64,000 bases of DNA from Pseudescherichia sp031998825 (GCF_031998825.1 NZ_DAMACX010000015.1:1-64000), one strand, 5' to 3'. Positions 1 to 9,669 are shown, counted from the first letter of the stretch. The notes: generated from the sequence alone by a model not told the origin. Numbers and translations are program-made.

Positions 1-115
1 GGCGGCCGAGGATGGTGATTTGCGGCGTGCCAGCCCGTTGTGGCTGCTGGAAGACGAATGTGAAATGATTGGGAGTTAACAAGCGTAACTCCCTGGGAAA
101 TGCGAGCTTAACCAC
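1..115 (-). CDS. rnpA: Ribonuclease P protein component, 5' part only
   Basis: Protein subunit of RNase P, which matures tRNA 5' ends together with the M1 RNA. Only the first 38 codons lie in the window; the gene runs off the left edge. Translation from GTG at 115-113 gives VVKLAFPRELRLLTP, the characteristic enterobacterial RnpA start including the GTG initiation codon. It lies 15 bp downstream of rpmH on the same strand, the conserved rpmH-rnpA order, so it is read from the rpmH promoter. Confidence 0.95.
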   Translation of the reverse strand, partial: MVKLAFPRELRLLTPNHFTFVFQQPQRAGTPQITILGR

Positions 116-130
116 TCAGGGTTAGCTTTA

Positions 131-283
<153 letters not shown>

Positions 284-373
284 CTAAACTTGAATGAATT
301 CACTGAATTTCGCGTCGGTCCGCTGGGCAGTGCCAACGTCTTACGCCTCAGTGTTGATGATTAAAGAGGCCGG

Positions 374-402
374 ATTGTAATAATTGTACACTCCGGAGTC
401 AA
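374..402 (-). promoter_or_regulatory. rpmH promoter
   Basis: On the minus strand TTGACT (402-397) is followed after exactly 17 bp by TACAAT (379-374), giving a near-consensus sigma-70 promoter pointing at rpmH. This strength fits a ribosomal protein gene. Confidence 0.8.
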
Positions 403-528
403 TTCTCTTTCCTTATATACCGCCTAAATTCCACCGTTTTCGCATGAAAAGTAGACGATAGTCGACGCAAGAAATCGAGCAGCGCGCGCCGGGTGGAGGA
501 TTATACGGGCTGAGGGCCAAAGCGCAAG

Positions 529-756
529 GATCCTCCAGGATCTACATCAGATCCTTTACGTAAATTTTTATCGATCCTCATTAATTTTTCCAATATGCGG
601 CCTAAATCGTGCCGCACCGGCGCCAGGATCGTTTACACTTAGCCGATTCGGATCGTCCTGTGGATAAATCGTGAAGAATCTGTGAGAAACAGAAGATCTC
701 TTCGGCGGTTTACGTTATGATCCGCGGTCCCGATCCTTTGTACCTGGATCCGGATC
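529..756. promoter_or_regulatory. dnaA regulatory region: GATC cluster, DnaA box, P2 -10
   Basis: The 609-bp stretch between rpmH and dnaA has no gene. It carries eleven GATC (Dam) sites from 529 to 756, at 529, 539, 550, 573, 627, 651, 695, 719, 732, 747 and 753. A perfect DnaA box, TTATCCACA, lies on the minus strand at 667-659. A -10 element TATGAT is at 716-721, at the place of the E. coli dnaA P2 promoter. This matches the known autoregulation of dnaA by DnaA and by SeqA sequestration of hemimethylated GATC sites; function here is inferred from the conserved layout. Confidence 0.75.
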
Positions 757-880
757 GGGGCAAAAAACCGCAAATAGCGGTTCGCACGTCACCCTTCAGG
801 GGTCTTTTCGACGTGTGTCTACAATCATTAATTTCAGCTTTCGTCTTTTATTATCGACTTTTGTTCGAGTGGAGTCCGCC

Positions 881-2278
881 GTGTCACTTTCGCTTTGGCA
901 GCAGTGTCTTGCCCGACTGCAGGATGAGTTACCAGCCACAGAATTCAGTATGTGGATCCGCCCGTTGCAGGCGGAACTGAGTGACAACACGCTGGCTTTG
1001 TATGCGCCAAACCGTTTTGTACTCGATTGGGTCAGGGACAAGTACCTCAATAATATCAACGGACTGCTGAATGAGTTCTGTGGCTCGGATACGCCACAGC
1101 TGCGCTTTGAAGTGGGTACCCGGCCGGTCGCCCATACCCTAAAGGAGCCGGCAAGCGTTGCTGCGCCTGCCCAGGTGGCGGCGGTGCAGATGCCTCGCGT
1201 CGCCCCTGCGTCGCGCTCAAGCTGGGACAACGTTCCCGCCCCGGCTGAGCCTACCTACCGCTCTAACGTTAACGTTAAACACACGTTTGATAACTTCGTC
1301 GAAGGTAAATCGAACCAGCTGGCCCGCGCGGCGGCTCGCCAGGTGGCCGATAACCCAGGCGGAGCGTATAACCCGCTGTTTCTCTACGGTGGCACGGGCC
1401 TCGGTAAGACGCACCTGCTGCACGCGGTAGGTAACGGCATCGTGGCGCGCAAGCCCAATGCTAAAGTGGTCTATATGCACTCCGAGCGTTTTGTCCAGGA
1501 CATGGTAAAAGCCCTGCAGAACAACGCCATCGAGGAGTTCAAACGCTACTACCGCTCCGTAGACGCCCTGCTGATCGATGACATCCAGTTCTTTGCCAAT
1601 AAAGAGCGCTCCCAGGAGGAGTTTTTCCACACCTTCAACGCCCTGCTGGAAGGCAACCAACAGATCATCCTCACCTCGGATCGTTATCCAAAAGAGATCA
1701 ACGGCGTTGAGGATCGTCTGAAGTCGCGCTTTGGCTGGGGACTGACCGTGGCGATCGAGCCGCCAGAGCTGGAAACTCGCGTAGCGATCCTGATGAAAAA
1801 GGCTGACGAGAACGACATTCGTCTGCCGGGCGAGGTGGCGTTCTTTATTGCCAAGCGTCTGCGCTCCAACGTGCGTGAGCTGGAAGGGGCGCTGAATCGC
1901 GTGATCGCCAACGCCAACTTCACCGGCCGCGCCATCACCATCGATTTCGTTCGTGAAGCGCTGCGCGATCTGCTGGCGCTCCAGGAAAAGCTGGTCACCA
2001 TCGACAATATTCAAAAGACGGTGGCGGAGTACTACAAAATTAAAGTGGCGGATCTGCTCTCCAAGCGCCGATCCCGCTCGGTAGCGCGTCCGCGCCAGAT
2101 GGCGATGGCGCTGGCCAAAGAGCTGACCAACCACAGCCTGCCGGAGATCGGCGATGCGTTTGGCGGCCGCGACCATACGACCGTGCTCCACGCCTGCCGT
2201 AAGATCGAGCAGCTGCGTGAAGAGAGCCATGATATCAAAGAAGATTTCTCCAATTTAATCCGAACTCTATCGTCGTGA
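881..2278 (+). CDS. dnaA: Chromosomal replication initiator DnaA
   Basis: AAA+ ATPase that binds DnaA boxes at oriC and opens the duplex. The protein is 465 residues (E. coli 467). The GTG start at 881 is chosen because the protein then begins VSLSLWQQCLARLQDELP and sits behind the conserved GGAG site; an upstream in-frame start would add 22 unrelated residues. Walker A GGTGLGKTH is near residue 172, the Walker B-like LLIDDIQFF follows, and the C-terminal DNA-binding signature GGRDHTTVLHACRKI is intact. It is first in the dnaA-dnaN-recF-gyrB cluster. Autoregulatory DnaA box and GATC sites lie upstream. oriC itself is not in this window. Confidence 0.99.
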   Translation: MSLSLWQQCLARLQDELPATEFSMWIRPLQAELSDNTLALYAPNRFVLDWVRDKYLNNINGLLNEFCGSDTPQLRFEVGTRPVAHTLKEPASVAAPAQVAAVQMPRVAPASRSSWDNVPAPAEPTYRSNVNVKHTFDNFVEGKSNQLARAAARQVADNPGGAYNPLFLYGGTGLGKTHLLHAVGNGIVARKPNAKVVYMHSERFVQDMVKALQNNAIEEFKRYYRSVDALLIDDIQFFANKERSQEEFFHTFNALLEGNQQIILTSDRYPKEINGVEDRLKSRFGWGLTVAIEPPELETRVAILMKKADENDIRLPGEVAFFIAKRLRSNVRELEGALNRVIANANFTGRAITIDFVREALRDLLALQEKLVTIDNIQKTVAEYYKIKVADLLSKRRSRSVARPRQMAMALAKELTNHSLPEIGDAFGGRDHTTVLHACRKIEQLREESHDIKEDFSNLIRTLSS

Positions 2279-2282
2279 TGCT

Positions 2283-3383
2283 ATGAAATTTACCGTTGAA
2301 CGTGAACACCTATTAAAACCGCTTCAGCAGGTCAGTGGCCCGCTGGGTGGCCGTCCTACGCTGCCGATCCTGGGCAACCTGCTTCTGCAGGTGGCTGATG
2401 GCACGCTGTCCCTCACCGGTACCGATCTGGAGATGGAGATGGTTGCCCGCGTCGTGCTGGCCCAGCCGCATGAGCCAGGCGCAACTACCGTCCCGGCGCG
2501 CAAATTCTTTGATATTTGCCGCGGTCTGCCGGAAGGCGCAGAGATCGCCGTGCAGCTGGAGGGTGACCGGATGCTGGTGCGCTCCGGGCGCAGCCGCTTC
2601 TCGCTGTCTACCTTGCCAGCAGCGGACTTCCCGAACCTCGACGACTGGCAGAGTGAAGTAGAGTTCACCCTGCCGCAGGCGACCATGAAGCGCCTGATCG
2701 AGGCGACCCAGTTCTCGATGGCCCATCAGGACGTGCGTTACTACCTGAACGGTATGCTGTTTGAGACCGAAGGCGAAGAGCTGCGCACCGTGGCGACCGA
2801 TGGCCACCGTCTGGCCGTGTGCTCAATGCCTATTGGCGTGACGCTGCCAAACCATTCGGTGATCGTGCCGCGTAAAGGCGTGATTGAGCTGATGCGTATG
2901 CTCGACGGCGGTGAGACGCCGCTGCGCGTGCAGATCGGCAGCAATAACATCCGTGCGCACGTGGGCGACTTTATCTTCACCTCCAAGCTGGTAGATGGTC
3001 GCTTCCCGGACTACCGCCGCGTGCTGCCGAAGAACCCGGATAAGCATCTCGACGCTGGCTGCGATATCCTCAAGCAGGCCTTTGCCCGCGCCGCTATCCT
3101 CTCTAACGAGAAGTTCCGTGGCGTGCGTCTCTATGTTAGCGAAAACCAGCTCAAGATCACCGCGAACAACCCGGAGCAGGAAGAGGCCGAAGAGATCCTC
3201 GACGTCACCTATGCCGGGACGGAGATGGAGATCGGCTTTAACGTCAGCTACGTGCTGGACGTGCTGAACGCGCTGAAGTGCGAAAACGTGCGTATTCTGC
3301 TGACTGATTCGGTTTCGAGCGTGCAGATTGAAGATGCCGCATCACAGTCGGCAGCCTACGTTGTCATGCCAATGAGACTGTAA
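2283..3383 (+). CDS. dnaN: DNA polymerase III beta sliding clamp
   Basis: Ring-shaped processivity clamp that tethers DNA polymerases to DNA. The protein is 366 residues, identical in length to E. coli, beginning MKFTVEREHLLKPLQQV and ending VVMPMRL. It starts 4 bp after the dnaA stop, and its TAA stop overlaps the recF ATG by one base, so dnaA-dnaN-recF are likely translationally coupled. No anomalies were seen. Confidence 0.99.
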   Translation: MKFTVEREHLLKPLQQVSGPLGGRPTLPILGNLLLQVADGTLSLTGTDLEMEMVARVVLAQPHEPGATTVPARKFFDICRGLPEGAEIAVQLEGDRMLVRSGRSRFSLSTLPAADFPNLDDWQSEVEFTLPQATMKRLIEATQFSMAHQDVRYYLNGMLFETEGEELRTVATDGHRLAVCSMPIGVTLPNHSVIVPRKGVIELMRMLDGGETPLRVQIGSNNIRAHVGDFIFTSKLVDGRFPDYRRVLPKNPDKHLDAGCDILKQAFARAAILSNEKFRGVRLYVSENQLKITANNPEQEEAEEILDVTYAGTEMEIGFNVSYVLDVLNALKCENVRILLTDSVSSVQIEDAASQSAAYVVMPMRL

Positions 3384-4456
3384 TGTCGCTCACCCGCCTG
3401 TTGATCCGCGACTTTCGCAATATCGAAAGCGCGGATCTTGCTCTCTCCCCCGGCTTTAACTTCCTGGTTGGCGCTAACGGCAGCGGCAAGACCAGCGTGC
3501 TGGAGGCGATCTATACGCTCGGCCACGGCCGGGCGTTTCGCAGCTTGCAGATTGGTCGCGTCATTCGCCACGAGCAGGAGTCGTTTATCCTGCACGGTCG
3601 TTTACAGGGCGAAGAGCGTGAAACCTCCATCGGCCTGACCAAAGATAAGCACGGGGACAGCACCGTCCGCATTGACGGCACCGACGGCCACAAGGTGGCT
3701 GAGCTGGCGCTGCTGATGCCGATGCAGCTGATTACGCCGGAGGGGTTTACTTTACTCAACGGCGGCCCCAAATACAGAAGAGCCTTCCTCGACTGGGGAT
3801 GCTTTCATAACGAAGCCGGGTTCTTCACCGCCTGGAGCAACCTCAAGCGGCTCCTGAAGCAGCGCAATGCCGCCCTGCGCCAGGTGACGCAATATTCCCA
3901 GCTCCGTCCATGGGACAAAGAGCTGATCCCGCTGGCGGAGCAGATCAGCCGCTGGCGGGCCGACTACAGCACCGCCATCGCCCAGGACATGGCGGACACC
4001 TGTAAGCAGTTCCTGCCGGAGTTCTCTCTAAGCTTCTCTTTCCAGCGCGGCTGGGAGAAAGAGGCCGACTACGGCGAGGTGCTGGCGCGTAGCTTTGAGC
4101 GTGACAGGGCGTTGACCTACACCGCCCACGGCCCGCACAAGGCGGATTTCCGCATTCGTGCCGACGGCGCACCGGTAGAGGATACCCTCTCCCGCGGGCA
4201 GCTAAAGCTGCTAATGTGCGCCCTGCGCCTGGCGCAGGGGGAGTTCCTGACCCGCGAGAGCGGGCGGCGCTGTTTATACCTGATAGATGATTTTGCCTCA
4301 GAGCTTGATGACAGGCGGCGCGCGCTGCTGGCCAGCCGCTTAAAAGCTACCCAGTCACAGGTCTTTGTCAGCGCAATTAGCGCTGAACACGTAATGGACA
4401 TGTCGGACAAAAATTCGAAGATGTTCACCGTGGAAAAGGGTAAAATAGCAGACTAA
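3383..4456 (+). CDS. recF: DNA repair and recombination protein RecF
   Basis: SMC-like ATPase that with RecO and RecR loads RecA at single-strand gaps. The protein is 357 residues, the E. coli length. Walker A GANGSGKTSVLEAI is near residue 30, the ABC-type signature LSRGQLKLL is near residue 270, and Walker B LIDDFASELD is near residue 300. The start codon overlaps the dnaN stop (TAATG), which usually keeps recF expression low. Confidence 0.98.
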   Translation: MSLTRLLIRDFRNIESADLALSPGFNFLVGANGSGKTSVLEAIYTLGHGRAFRSLQIGRVIRHEQESFILHGRLQGEERETSIGLTKDKHGDSTVRIDGTDGHKVAELALLMPMQLITPEGFTLLNGGPKYRRAFLDWGCFHNEAGFFTAWSNLKRLLKQRNAALRQVTQYSQLRPWDKELIPLAEQISRWRADYSTAIAQDMADTCKQFLPEFSLSFSFQRGWEKEADYGEVLARSFERDRALTYTAHGPHKADFRIRADGAPVEDTLSRGQLKLLMCALRLAQGEFLTRESGRRCLYLIDDFASELDDRRRALLASRLKATQSQVFVSAISAEHVMDMSDKNSKMFTVEKGKIAD

Positions 4457-4484
4457 TCCAAGACAAATTGAGCGAGAAACGTTG

Positions 4485-6899
4485 ATGTCGAATTCTTATG
4501 ACTCCTCCAGTATCAAAGTCCTGAAAGGGCTGGATGCGGTGCGTAAGCGCCCGGGTATGTATATCGGCGACACGGATGACGGTACCGGCCTGCACCATAT
4601 GGTATTTGAGGTGGTAGATAACGCTATCGACGAGGCGCTCGCGGGTCACTGTAAAGATATCGTCGTGACGATCCACGCCGATAACTCCGTGTCGGTCTCG
4701 GATGATGGCCGTGGGATCCCCACCGGTATTCACCCGGAAGAGGGTGTCTCTGCTGCCGAAGTTATCATGACCGTGCTGCACGCAGGCGGTAAATTTGATG
4801 ATAACTCCTATAAAGTGTCCGGCGGCCTGCACGGCGTGGGCGTTTCTGTGGTTAACGCCCTGTCGCAGAAGCTCGAGCTGCTGATCCGCCGCGAAGGCAA
4901 AGTGCACCAGCAGACCTACGTGCACGGCGTGCCGCAGGCGCCGCTGGCGATCACCGGCGATACTGACGTCACCGGTACCGTGGTGCGTTTCTGGCCTAGC
5001 CTTGAGACCTTCACCAACGTCACCGAATTTGAGTATGAGATCCTGGCCAAGCGCCTGCGCGAGTTGTCGTTCCTGAACTCCGGCGTCTCTATTCGTCTGG
5101 TGGATAAGCGCGATGGCAAAGAGGATCACTTCCACTACGAGGGCGGCATCAAGGCGTTTGTTGAGTACCTCAACAAAAACAAAACGCCGATCCACCCGAG
5201 CATCTTCTACTTCTCTACCGAAAAAGATGGGATTGGCGTGGAAGTGGCCCTGCAGTGGAACGACGGCTTCCAGGAAAACATCTACTGCTTTACCAACAAC
5301 ATTCCGCAGCGCGACGGCGGTACCCACCTTGCGGGCTTCCGTGCGGCGATGACCCGTACCCTGAACGCCTACATGGACAAAGAGGGCTACAGCAAGAAAG
5401 CCAAGGTTAGCGCCACCGGTGATGACGCCCGTGAAGGCCTGATCGCCGTGGTCTCGGTGAAGGTGCCGGATCCGAAGTTCTCCTCCCAGACCAAAGATAA
5501 ACTGGTCTCCTCTGAGGTGAAATCGGCGGTTGAACAGCAGATGAACGAGCTGCTCTCCGAATACCTGCTGGAGAATCCTTCCGATGCCAAAATCGTGGTC
5601 GGTAAAATTATTGACGCGGCCCGCGCCCGTGAAGCGGCACGTCGTGCCCGTGAGATGACCCGCCGCAAAGGCGCGCTGGATCTCGCTGGCCTGCCGGGCA
5701 AGCTGGCGGACTGTCAGGAGCGCGACCCGGCCCACTCTGAACTCTACCTGGTGGAAGGGGACTCGGCGGGCGGCTCGGCGAAGCAGGGCCGTAACCGTAA
5801 GAACCAGGCTATCCTGCCGCTGAAGGGTAAAATCCTTAACGTTGAGAAAGCCCGTTTCGACAAGATGCTGGCCTCTCAGGAAGTGGCGACGCTGATCACC
5901 GCCCTGGGCTGCGGCATTGGCCGTGACGAGTACAACCCGGACAAGCTGCGCTACCACAGCATCATCATCATGACCGATGCGGACGTTGATGGCTCGCACA
6001 TCCGTACGCTGCTGCTGACCTTCTTCTACCGCCAGATGCCGGAGATCATTGAGCGTGGTCACGTGTACATTGCTCAGCCGCCGCTCTACAAGGTGAAAAA
6101 GGGCAAGCAGGAGCAGTACATCAAAGATGACGACGCGATGGATCAGTATCAGATCTCCATCGCGCTGGATGGCGCTACCCTGCACACCACCGAAGGCGCA
6201 CCTGCGCTGGCCGGTGAGGCGCTGGAGAAGATGGTCTCCGAGTACAACGCCACGCAGAAAATGATTAACCGCATGGAGCGTCGTTTCCCGCGCGCGCTGC
6301 TGAAAGAGCTTGTCTACCAGCCGACGCTGGAAGAGGCCGATCTCACAGACGAAGCAAAAGTGACCCGTTGGGTCTCTGCGCTGATTACCACGCTGAACGA
6401 AAACGACGTGCACGGCAGCACCTGGAAGTACGACATCCGTGAAGACGCTGAGCTGAAACAGTTCGAGCCAGTTATTCGCGTGCGTACTCACGGTGTGGAT
6501 ACCGACTATCCGCTGGATCATGAGTTCATCATCGGTGGCGAATATCGTCGTCTGTGCACGCTGGGTGAGAAGCTGCGCGGCCTGATCGAAGAGGATGCCT
6601 TTATCGAACGTGGCGAACGCCGTCAGCCGATTGCCAGCTTCGAGCAGGCGCTGGAGTGGCTGGTGAAAGAGTCCCGTCGGGGCCTTGCTATTCAGCGCTA
6701 TAAAGGGCTGGGCGAGATGAACCCGGAGCAGCTGTGGGAAACCACCATGGATCCGGAGAGCCGCCGCATGCTGCGCGTGACCGTGAAGGATGCGATTGCC
6801 GCCGATCAGCTCTTTACCACCCTGATGGGCGACGCCGTTGAACCGCGTCGTGCGTTTATCGAAGAGAACGCCCTGAAAGCGGCAAATATCGATATCTAA
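4485..6899 (+). CDS. gyrB: DNA gyrase subunit B
   Basis: ATPase subunit of type II topoisomerase that introduces negative supercoils with GyrA. The protein is 804 residues, as in E. coli. ATG at 4485 is preferred over the TTG just before it because the protein then begins MSNSYDSSSIKVLKGLDAV. GHKL ATP-site motifs (DNAIDEALAG, DDGRGIPTG) and the TOPRIM motif EGDSAGGSAKQGRNRKNQ are intact. The residues corresponding to quinolone-relevant Asp426 and Lys447 are wild type. It is last in the dnaA cluster, with a strong hairpin just downstream. Confidence 0.99.
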   Translation: MSNSYDSSSIKVLKGLDAVRKRPGMYIGDTDDGTGLHHMVFEVVDNAIDEALAGHCKDIVVTIHADNSVSVSDDGRGIPTGIHPEEGVSAAEVIMTVLHAGGKFDDNSYKVSGGLHGVGVSVVNALSQKLELLIRREGKVHQQTYVHGVPQAPLAITGDTDVTGTVVRFWPSLETFTNVTEFEYEILAKRLRELSFLNSGVSIRLVDKRDGKEDHFHYEGGIKAFVEYLNKNKTPIHPSIFYFSTEKDGIGVEVALQWNDGFQENIYCFTNNIPQRDGGTHLAGFRAAMTRTLNAYMDKEGYSKKAKVSATGDDAREGLIAVVSVKVPDPKFSSQTKDKLVSSEVKSAVEQQMNELLSEYLLENPSDAKIVVGKIIDAARAREAARRAREMTRRKGALDLAGLPGKLADCQERDPAHSELYLVEGDSAGGSAKQGRNRKNQAILPLKGKILNVEKARFDKMLASQEVATLITALGCGIGRDEYNPDKLRYHSIIIMTDADVDGSHIRTLLLTFFYRQMPEIIERGHVYIAQPPLYKVKKGKQEQYIKDDDAMDQYQISIALDGATLHTTEGAPALAGEALEKMVSEYNATQKMINRMERRFPRALLKELVYQPTLEEADLTDEAKVTRWVSALITTLNENDVHGSTWKYDIREDAELKQFEPVIRVRTHGVDTDYPLDHEFIIGGEYRRLCTLGEKLRGLIEEDAFIERGERRQPIASFEQALEWLVKESRRGLAIQRYKGLGEMNPEQLWETTMDPESRRMLRVTVKDAIAADQLFTTLMGDAVEPRRAFIEENALKAANIDI

Positions 6900-6909
6900 T
6901 CGGTTTGTT

Positions 6910-6934
6910 CCCCGGCGGCACACTGCTGCCGGGG
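6910..6934 (+). terminator. Hairpin after gyrB
   Basis: The arms CCCCGGCGGCA and TGCTGCCGGGG pair over 11 bp (one G-T) around a CAC loop, 11 bases after the gyrB stop. No T-run follows, so it may be a weak or Rho-assisted terminator, or a 3'-end stabiliser. Confidence 0.55.
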
Positions 6935-7059
6935 CGACAAAATCTGCAAATGGGGAATATATCGCCCCGCTCCTGTCCCCCTTTTCCCCCGACGCGCTTA
7001 CTGTCTTTTGAGCAGAATCACGCTAGCATAAGAGTTAACTCTTTTACGCTGGGGAACCC

Positions 7060-7860
7060 ATGGCTATCAAACTCATTGCAATCGACATGGACGGCACCTT
7101 GCTGCTGCCGGACCATACCATTTCACCTGCCGTTAAAAATGCGCGCGAGCGTGGGGTCAACGTGGTGCTGACGACCGGGCGTCCCTACGCTGGCGTGCAC
7201 ACCTACCTGAAAGAGCTGCATATGGACAGGCCGGGTGACTACTGCATCACCTATAACGGCGCGCTGGTGCAGAAAGCCAGCGACGGCAGCACCGTGGCGC
7301 AAACCACGCTCAGCTATGACGACTACCGCTACCTCGAGCAGCTCTCCCGCGAGGTTGGCTCGCACTTCCACGCTCTCGATCGCAACACGCTCTATACCGC
7401 CAACCGTGACATCAGCTACTACACGGTGCACGAGTCCTACGTTGCCACTATTCCGCTGGTGTTCTGCGAGGCCGAGAAGATGGATCCGGCCATCAAGCTG
7501 CTGAAGGTGATGATGATTGACGAGCCGGCGATCCTCGACCAGGCAATATCCCGCATTCCGGCCGAGGTAAAAGAGAAGTACACCGTGCTGAAAAGCGCGC
7601 CTTACTTCCTGGAGATCCTTAATAAAAGCGTCACCAAAGGCACCGGCGTGAAATCTCTGGCCGATGCGCTGAACATCAAGCCGGAAGAGATCATGGCGAT
7701 TGGCGATCAGGAGAACGACATCGCCATGCTGGAGTATGCCGGTATGGGCGTTGCCATGGACAATGCCATCCCGTCGGTGAAAGAGGTCGCCAACTTCGTG
7801 ACCAAAACCAACATTGAAGACGGCGTGGCTTACGCTATCGAGAAGTTTGTCCTGAACTAA
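7060..7860 (+). CDS. yidA: HAD-family sugar phosphatase YidA
   Basis: Cof-type HAD hydrolase; the E. coli enzyme dephosphorylates sugar phosphates such as erythrose 4-phosphate. The protein is 266 residues (E. coli 270). The nucleophile motif I is DMDGTL at residues 9-14; the C-terminal motif GDQENDIAMLEYAG supplies the Mg-binding acids. ATG 7060 follows a GGGG ribosome-binding site. It is monocistronic, between the gyrB hairpin and its own terminator. A 14-bp perfect palindrome, AAGAGTTAACTCTT, lies at 7030-7043 in its promoter region. Confidence 0.95.
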   Translation: MAIKLIAIDMDGTLLLPDHTISPAVKNARERGVNVVLTTGRPYAGVHTYLKELHMDRPGDYCITYNGALVQKASDGSTVAQTTLSYDDYRYLEQLSREVGSHFHALDRNTLYTANRDISYYTVHESYVATIPLVFCEAEKMDPAIKLLKVMMIDEPAILDQAISRIPAEVKEKYTVLKSAPYFLEILNKSVTKGTGVKSLADALNIKPEEIMAIGDQENDIAMLEYAGMGVAMDNAIPSVKEVANFVTKTNIEDGVAYAIEKFVLN

Positions 7861-7886
7861 ATTTAGCTTTTCCCGCCTGTCACAAG

Positions 7887-7911
7887 CCCGCACCTCGCTG
7901 CGGGTTTTTTT
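7887..7911 (+). terminator. Rho-independent terminator of yidA
   Basis: CCCGCA (7887-7892), a six-base loop, and TGCGGG (7899-7904) are followed by seven T residues: a classical intrinsic terminator 26 bp after the stop codon. Confidence 0.9.
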
Positions 7912-7965
7912 ATTGTCACCCGCTTTTCACATTTTATTCACCACTTGTCGTTTTTGTGATCTGGA

Positions 7966-7997
7966 TTGTAGTACAACCTAAAGTGATTGTACTACTA
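7966..7997. promoter_or_regulatory. DgoR operators
   Basis: The inverted repeat TTGTA-G-TACAA (7966-7976) is followed 21 bp later, centre to centre, by TTGTA-C-TACTA (7987-7997). E. coli DgoR is known to bind paired TTGTA inverted repeats separated by one G or C in the dgo promoter. The same spacing on one helix face here supports conserved repression of dgoRKADT, released by galactonate. Confidence 0.75.
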
Positions 7998-8104
7998 TCG
8001 GCTCAAGGTATGACGAATGGCTCGCATATTTGTACTTCAATAGTGCGGATTTTTACGCCAACGGGGATAAAGTAGTGGTAAAGCAACTCCTTAAAGGATC
8101 TGAG

Positions 8105-8794
8105 ATGACCATTACCAAAACGGACCGCATCATCGCCACCCTCGGGCGGCAGATTGTCAGCGGTAAATATGTCCCTGGCGCAGGGCTGCCTTCCGAGACT
8201 GACCTGTGCGAAGAGTTTGAGACCTCGCGCAACATTATCCGGGAGGTCTTTCGCTCCCTAATGGCGAAGCGGCTCATTGAGATGAAGCGCTATCGCGGGG
8301 CGTTTGTGGCGGCACGCAACCAGTGGAACTACCTCGATACCGAGGTGCTGCAGTGGGTGCTGGAGAACGACTACGACCCACGGCTGATTAGCGCGATGAG
8401 CGAGGTACGTAACCTGGTGGAACCGGCCATTGCCCGCTGGGCGGCCGAGCGAGCTACCTCCAGCGACCTGGCACAGATTGAGGCGGCGCTCAACGACATG
8501 ATCGCCAATAACCAGAACCGGGAGGCGTTCAACGAAGCGGATATCCGCTATCACGACGCCGTGCTGCAGTCGGTGCACAACCCGGTCCTCCAGCAGCTGA
8601 CGGTGGCGATTGGCTCCCTGCAGCGGGCGGTATTTGAACAGACCTGGCGCGGTGATGAGGCCAACATGCCGAAGACGCTTCAGGAACATAAGGCGCTGTT
8701 TGATGCGATCCGGCATCAGGACGGCGATGCAGCAGAGCAGGCGGCACTCACCATGATCGCCAGCTCAACCCAAAGGCTCAAGGAAATAACATGA
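8105..8794 (+). CDS. dgoR: D-galactonate operon repressor (FadR-type GntR)
   Basis: GntR/FadR-family repressor of the galactonate operon. ATG 8105 follows AAAGGA and gives 229 residues, exactly the E. coli DgoR length, beginning MTITKTDRIIATLG; longer in-frame starts lack support. An N-terminal winged helix-turn-helix (about residues 1-70, with TSRNIIREVFRSLMAKRLI) is followed by an FCD ligand domain with conserved His. The TGA stop overlaps the dgoK ATG. Two operator palindromes lie upstream. Confidence 0.96.
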   Translation: MTITKTDRIIATLGRQIVSGKYVPGAGLPSETDLCEEFETSRNIIREVFRSLMAKRLIEMKRYRGAFVAARNQWNYLDTEVLQWVLENDYDPRLISAMSEVRNLVEPAIARWAAERATSSDLAQIEAALNDMIANNQNREAFNEADIRYHDAVLQSVHNPVLQQLTVAIGSLQRAVFEQTWRGDEANMPKTLQEHKALFDAIRHQDGDAAEQAALTMIASSTQRLKEIT

Positions 8795-9669
8795 CATCAC
8801 GCTATATCGCCATCGACTGGGGCTCCACCAATCTTCGCGCCTGGCTCTATCAGGGCGATGAGTGCCTGGAGAGCAGGCAGTCCGAAGCGGGCGTAACCCG
8901 CCTGAACGGGCGGACATTCGAGGCGGTATTAGCGGAGATCACCGAGGGCTGGGATCGGGAAAACATCCCGGTGGTGATGGCAGGCATGGTCGGCAGCAAT
9001 GCCGGCTGGGTTAACGTCCCCTATCTGCCTTGCCCGGCCCGCTTTGACGATATTGGCCAGCAGCTCACCGCCGTTGCCGACAACATCTGGATCGTTCCCG
9101 GCCTCTGCGTCAACCGGGACGATAACCACAATGTGATGCGCGGCGAAGAGACCCAGCTGCTCGGCGCGCGCGATCTTCAGCCTGCCCAGGTTTACGTCAT
9201 GCCCGGTACCCACTGCAAATGGGTGCTGGCAGATAGCGAGCAGGTAAGTGATTTCCGTACCGTGATGACCGGCGAGCTGCACCATGTGCTGCTCAACCAT
9301 ACGCTGGTGGGTGCGGGCCTGCCTGAGCAGATTGCCTCTCCGGACGCCTTTACCGCTGGTTTAACCCGCGGTCTTGATGCCCCCGATCTGCTGCCTCGCC
9401 TGTTTGAAGTCCGCGCTTCCCACGTGCTCGGCACGCTTGCGCGAGAACAGGTGAGCGAATTTCTTTCCGGCCTGCTGATTGGCAGCGAAGTGGCGAGTAT
9501 GAAAGCCTGGATCGCGCCGCAGCAGACCATCACTCTCGTCGCCAACCCGTCGCTGACCGCGCGCTATCAGCAGGCGTTTGCCCTGCTGGGCCACGATACG
9601 CAGGCGCTACGCGGCGACGACGCATTTCAGGCAGGTATAAGGAGCATCGCTCATGCAGTGGCAAAATAA
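8791..9669 (+). CDS. dgoK: 2-dehydro-3-deoxygalactonokinase
   Basis: Phosphorylates 2-keto-3-deoxy-galactonate to its 6-phosphate, the second step of D-galactonate breakdown. The protein is 292 residues, family-typical. The N-terminal AIDWGSTNLRAWLY is the phosphate-binding motif of the DgoK family. It overlaps dgoR by 4 bp and dgoA by 17 bp, indicating translational coupling within the operon. Confidence 0.96.
   Translation: MTSRYIAIDWGSTNLRAWLYQGDECLESRQSEAGVTRLNGRTFEAVLAEITEGWDRENIPVVMAGMVGSNAGWVNVPYLPCPARFDDIGQQLTAVADNIWIVPGLCVNRDDNHNVMRGEETQLLGARDLQPAQVYVMPGTHCKWVLADSEQVSDFRTVMTGELHHVLLNHTLVGAGLPEQIASPDAFTAGLTRGLDAPDLLPRLFEVRASHVLGTLAREQVSEFLSGLLIGSEVASMKAWIAPQQTITLVANPSLTARYQQAFALLGHDTQALRGDDAFQAGIRSIAHAVAK

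Noticed and set aside
4425..6923. 832-codon open frame antisense to gyrB
   Set aside because: Shadow of the GC-rich coding of gyrB; no ribosome-binding site and no recognisable protein features.
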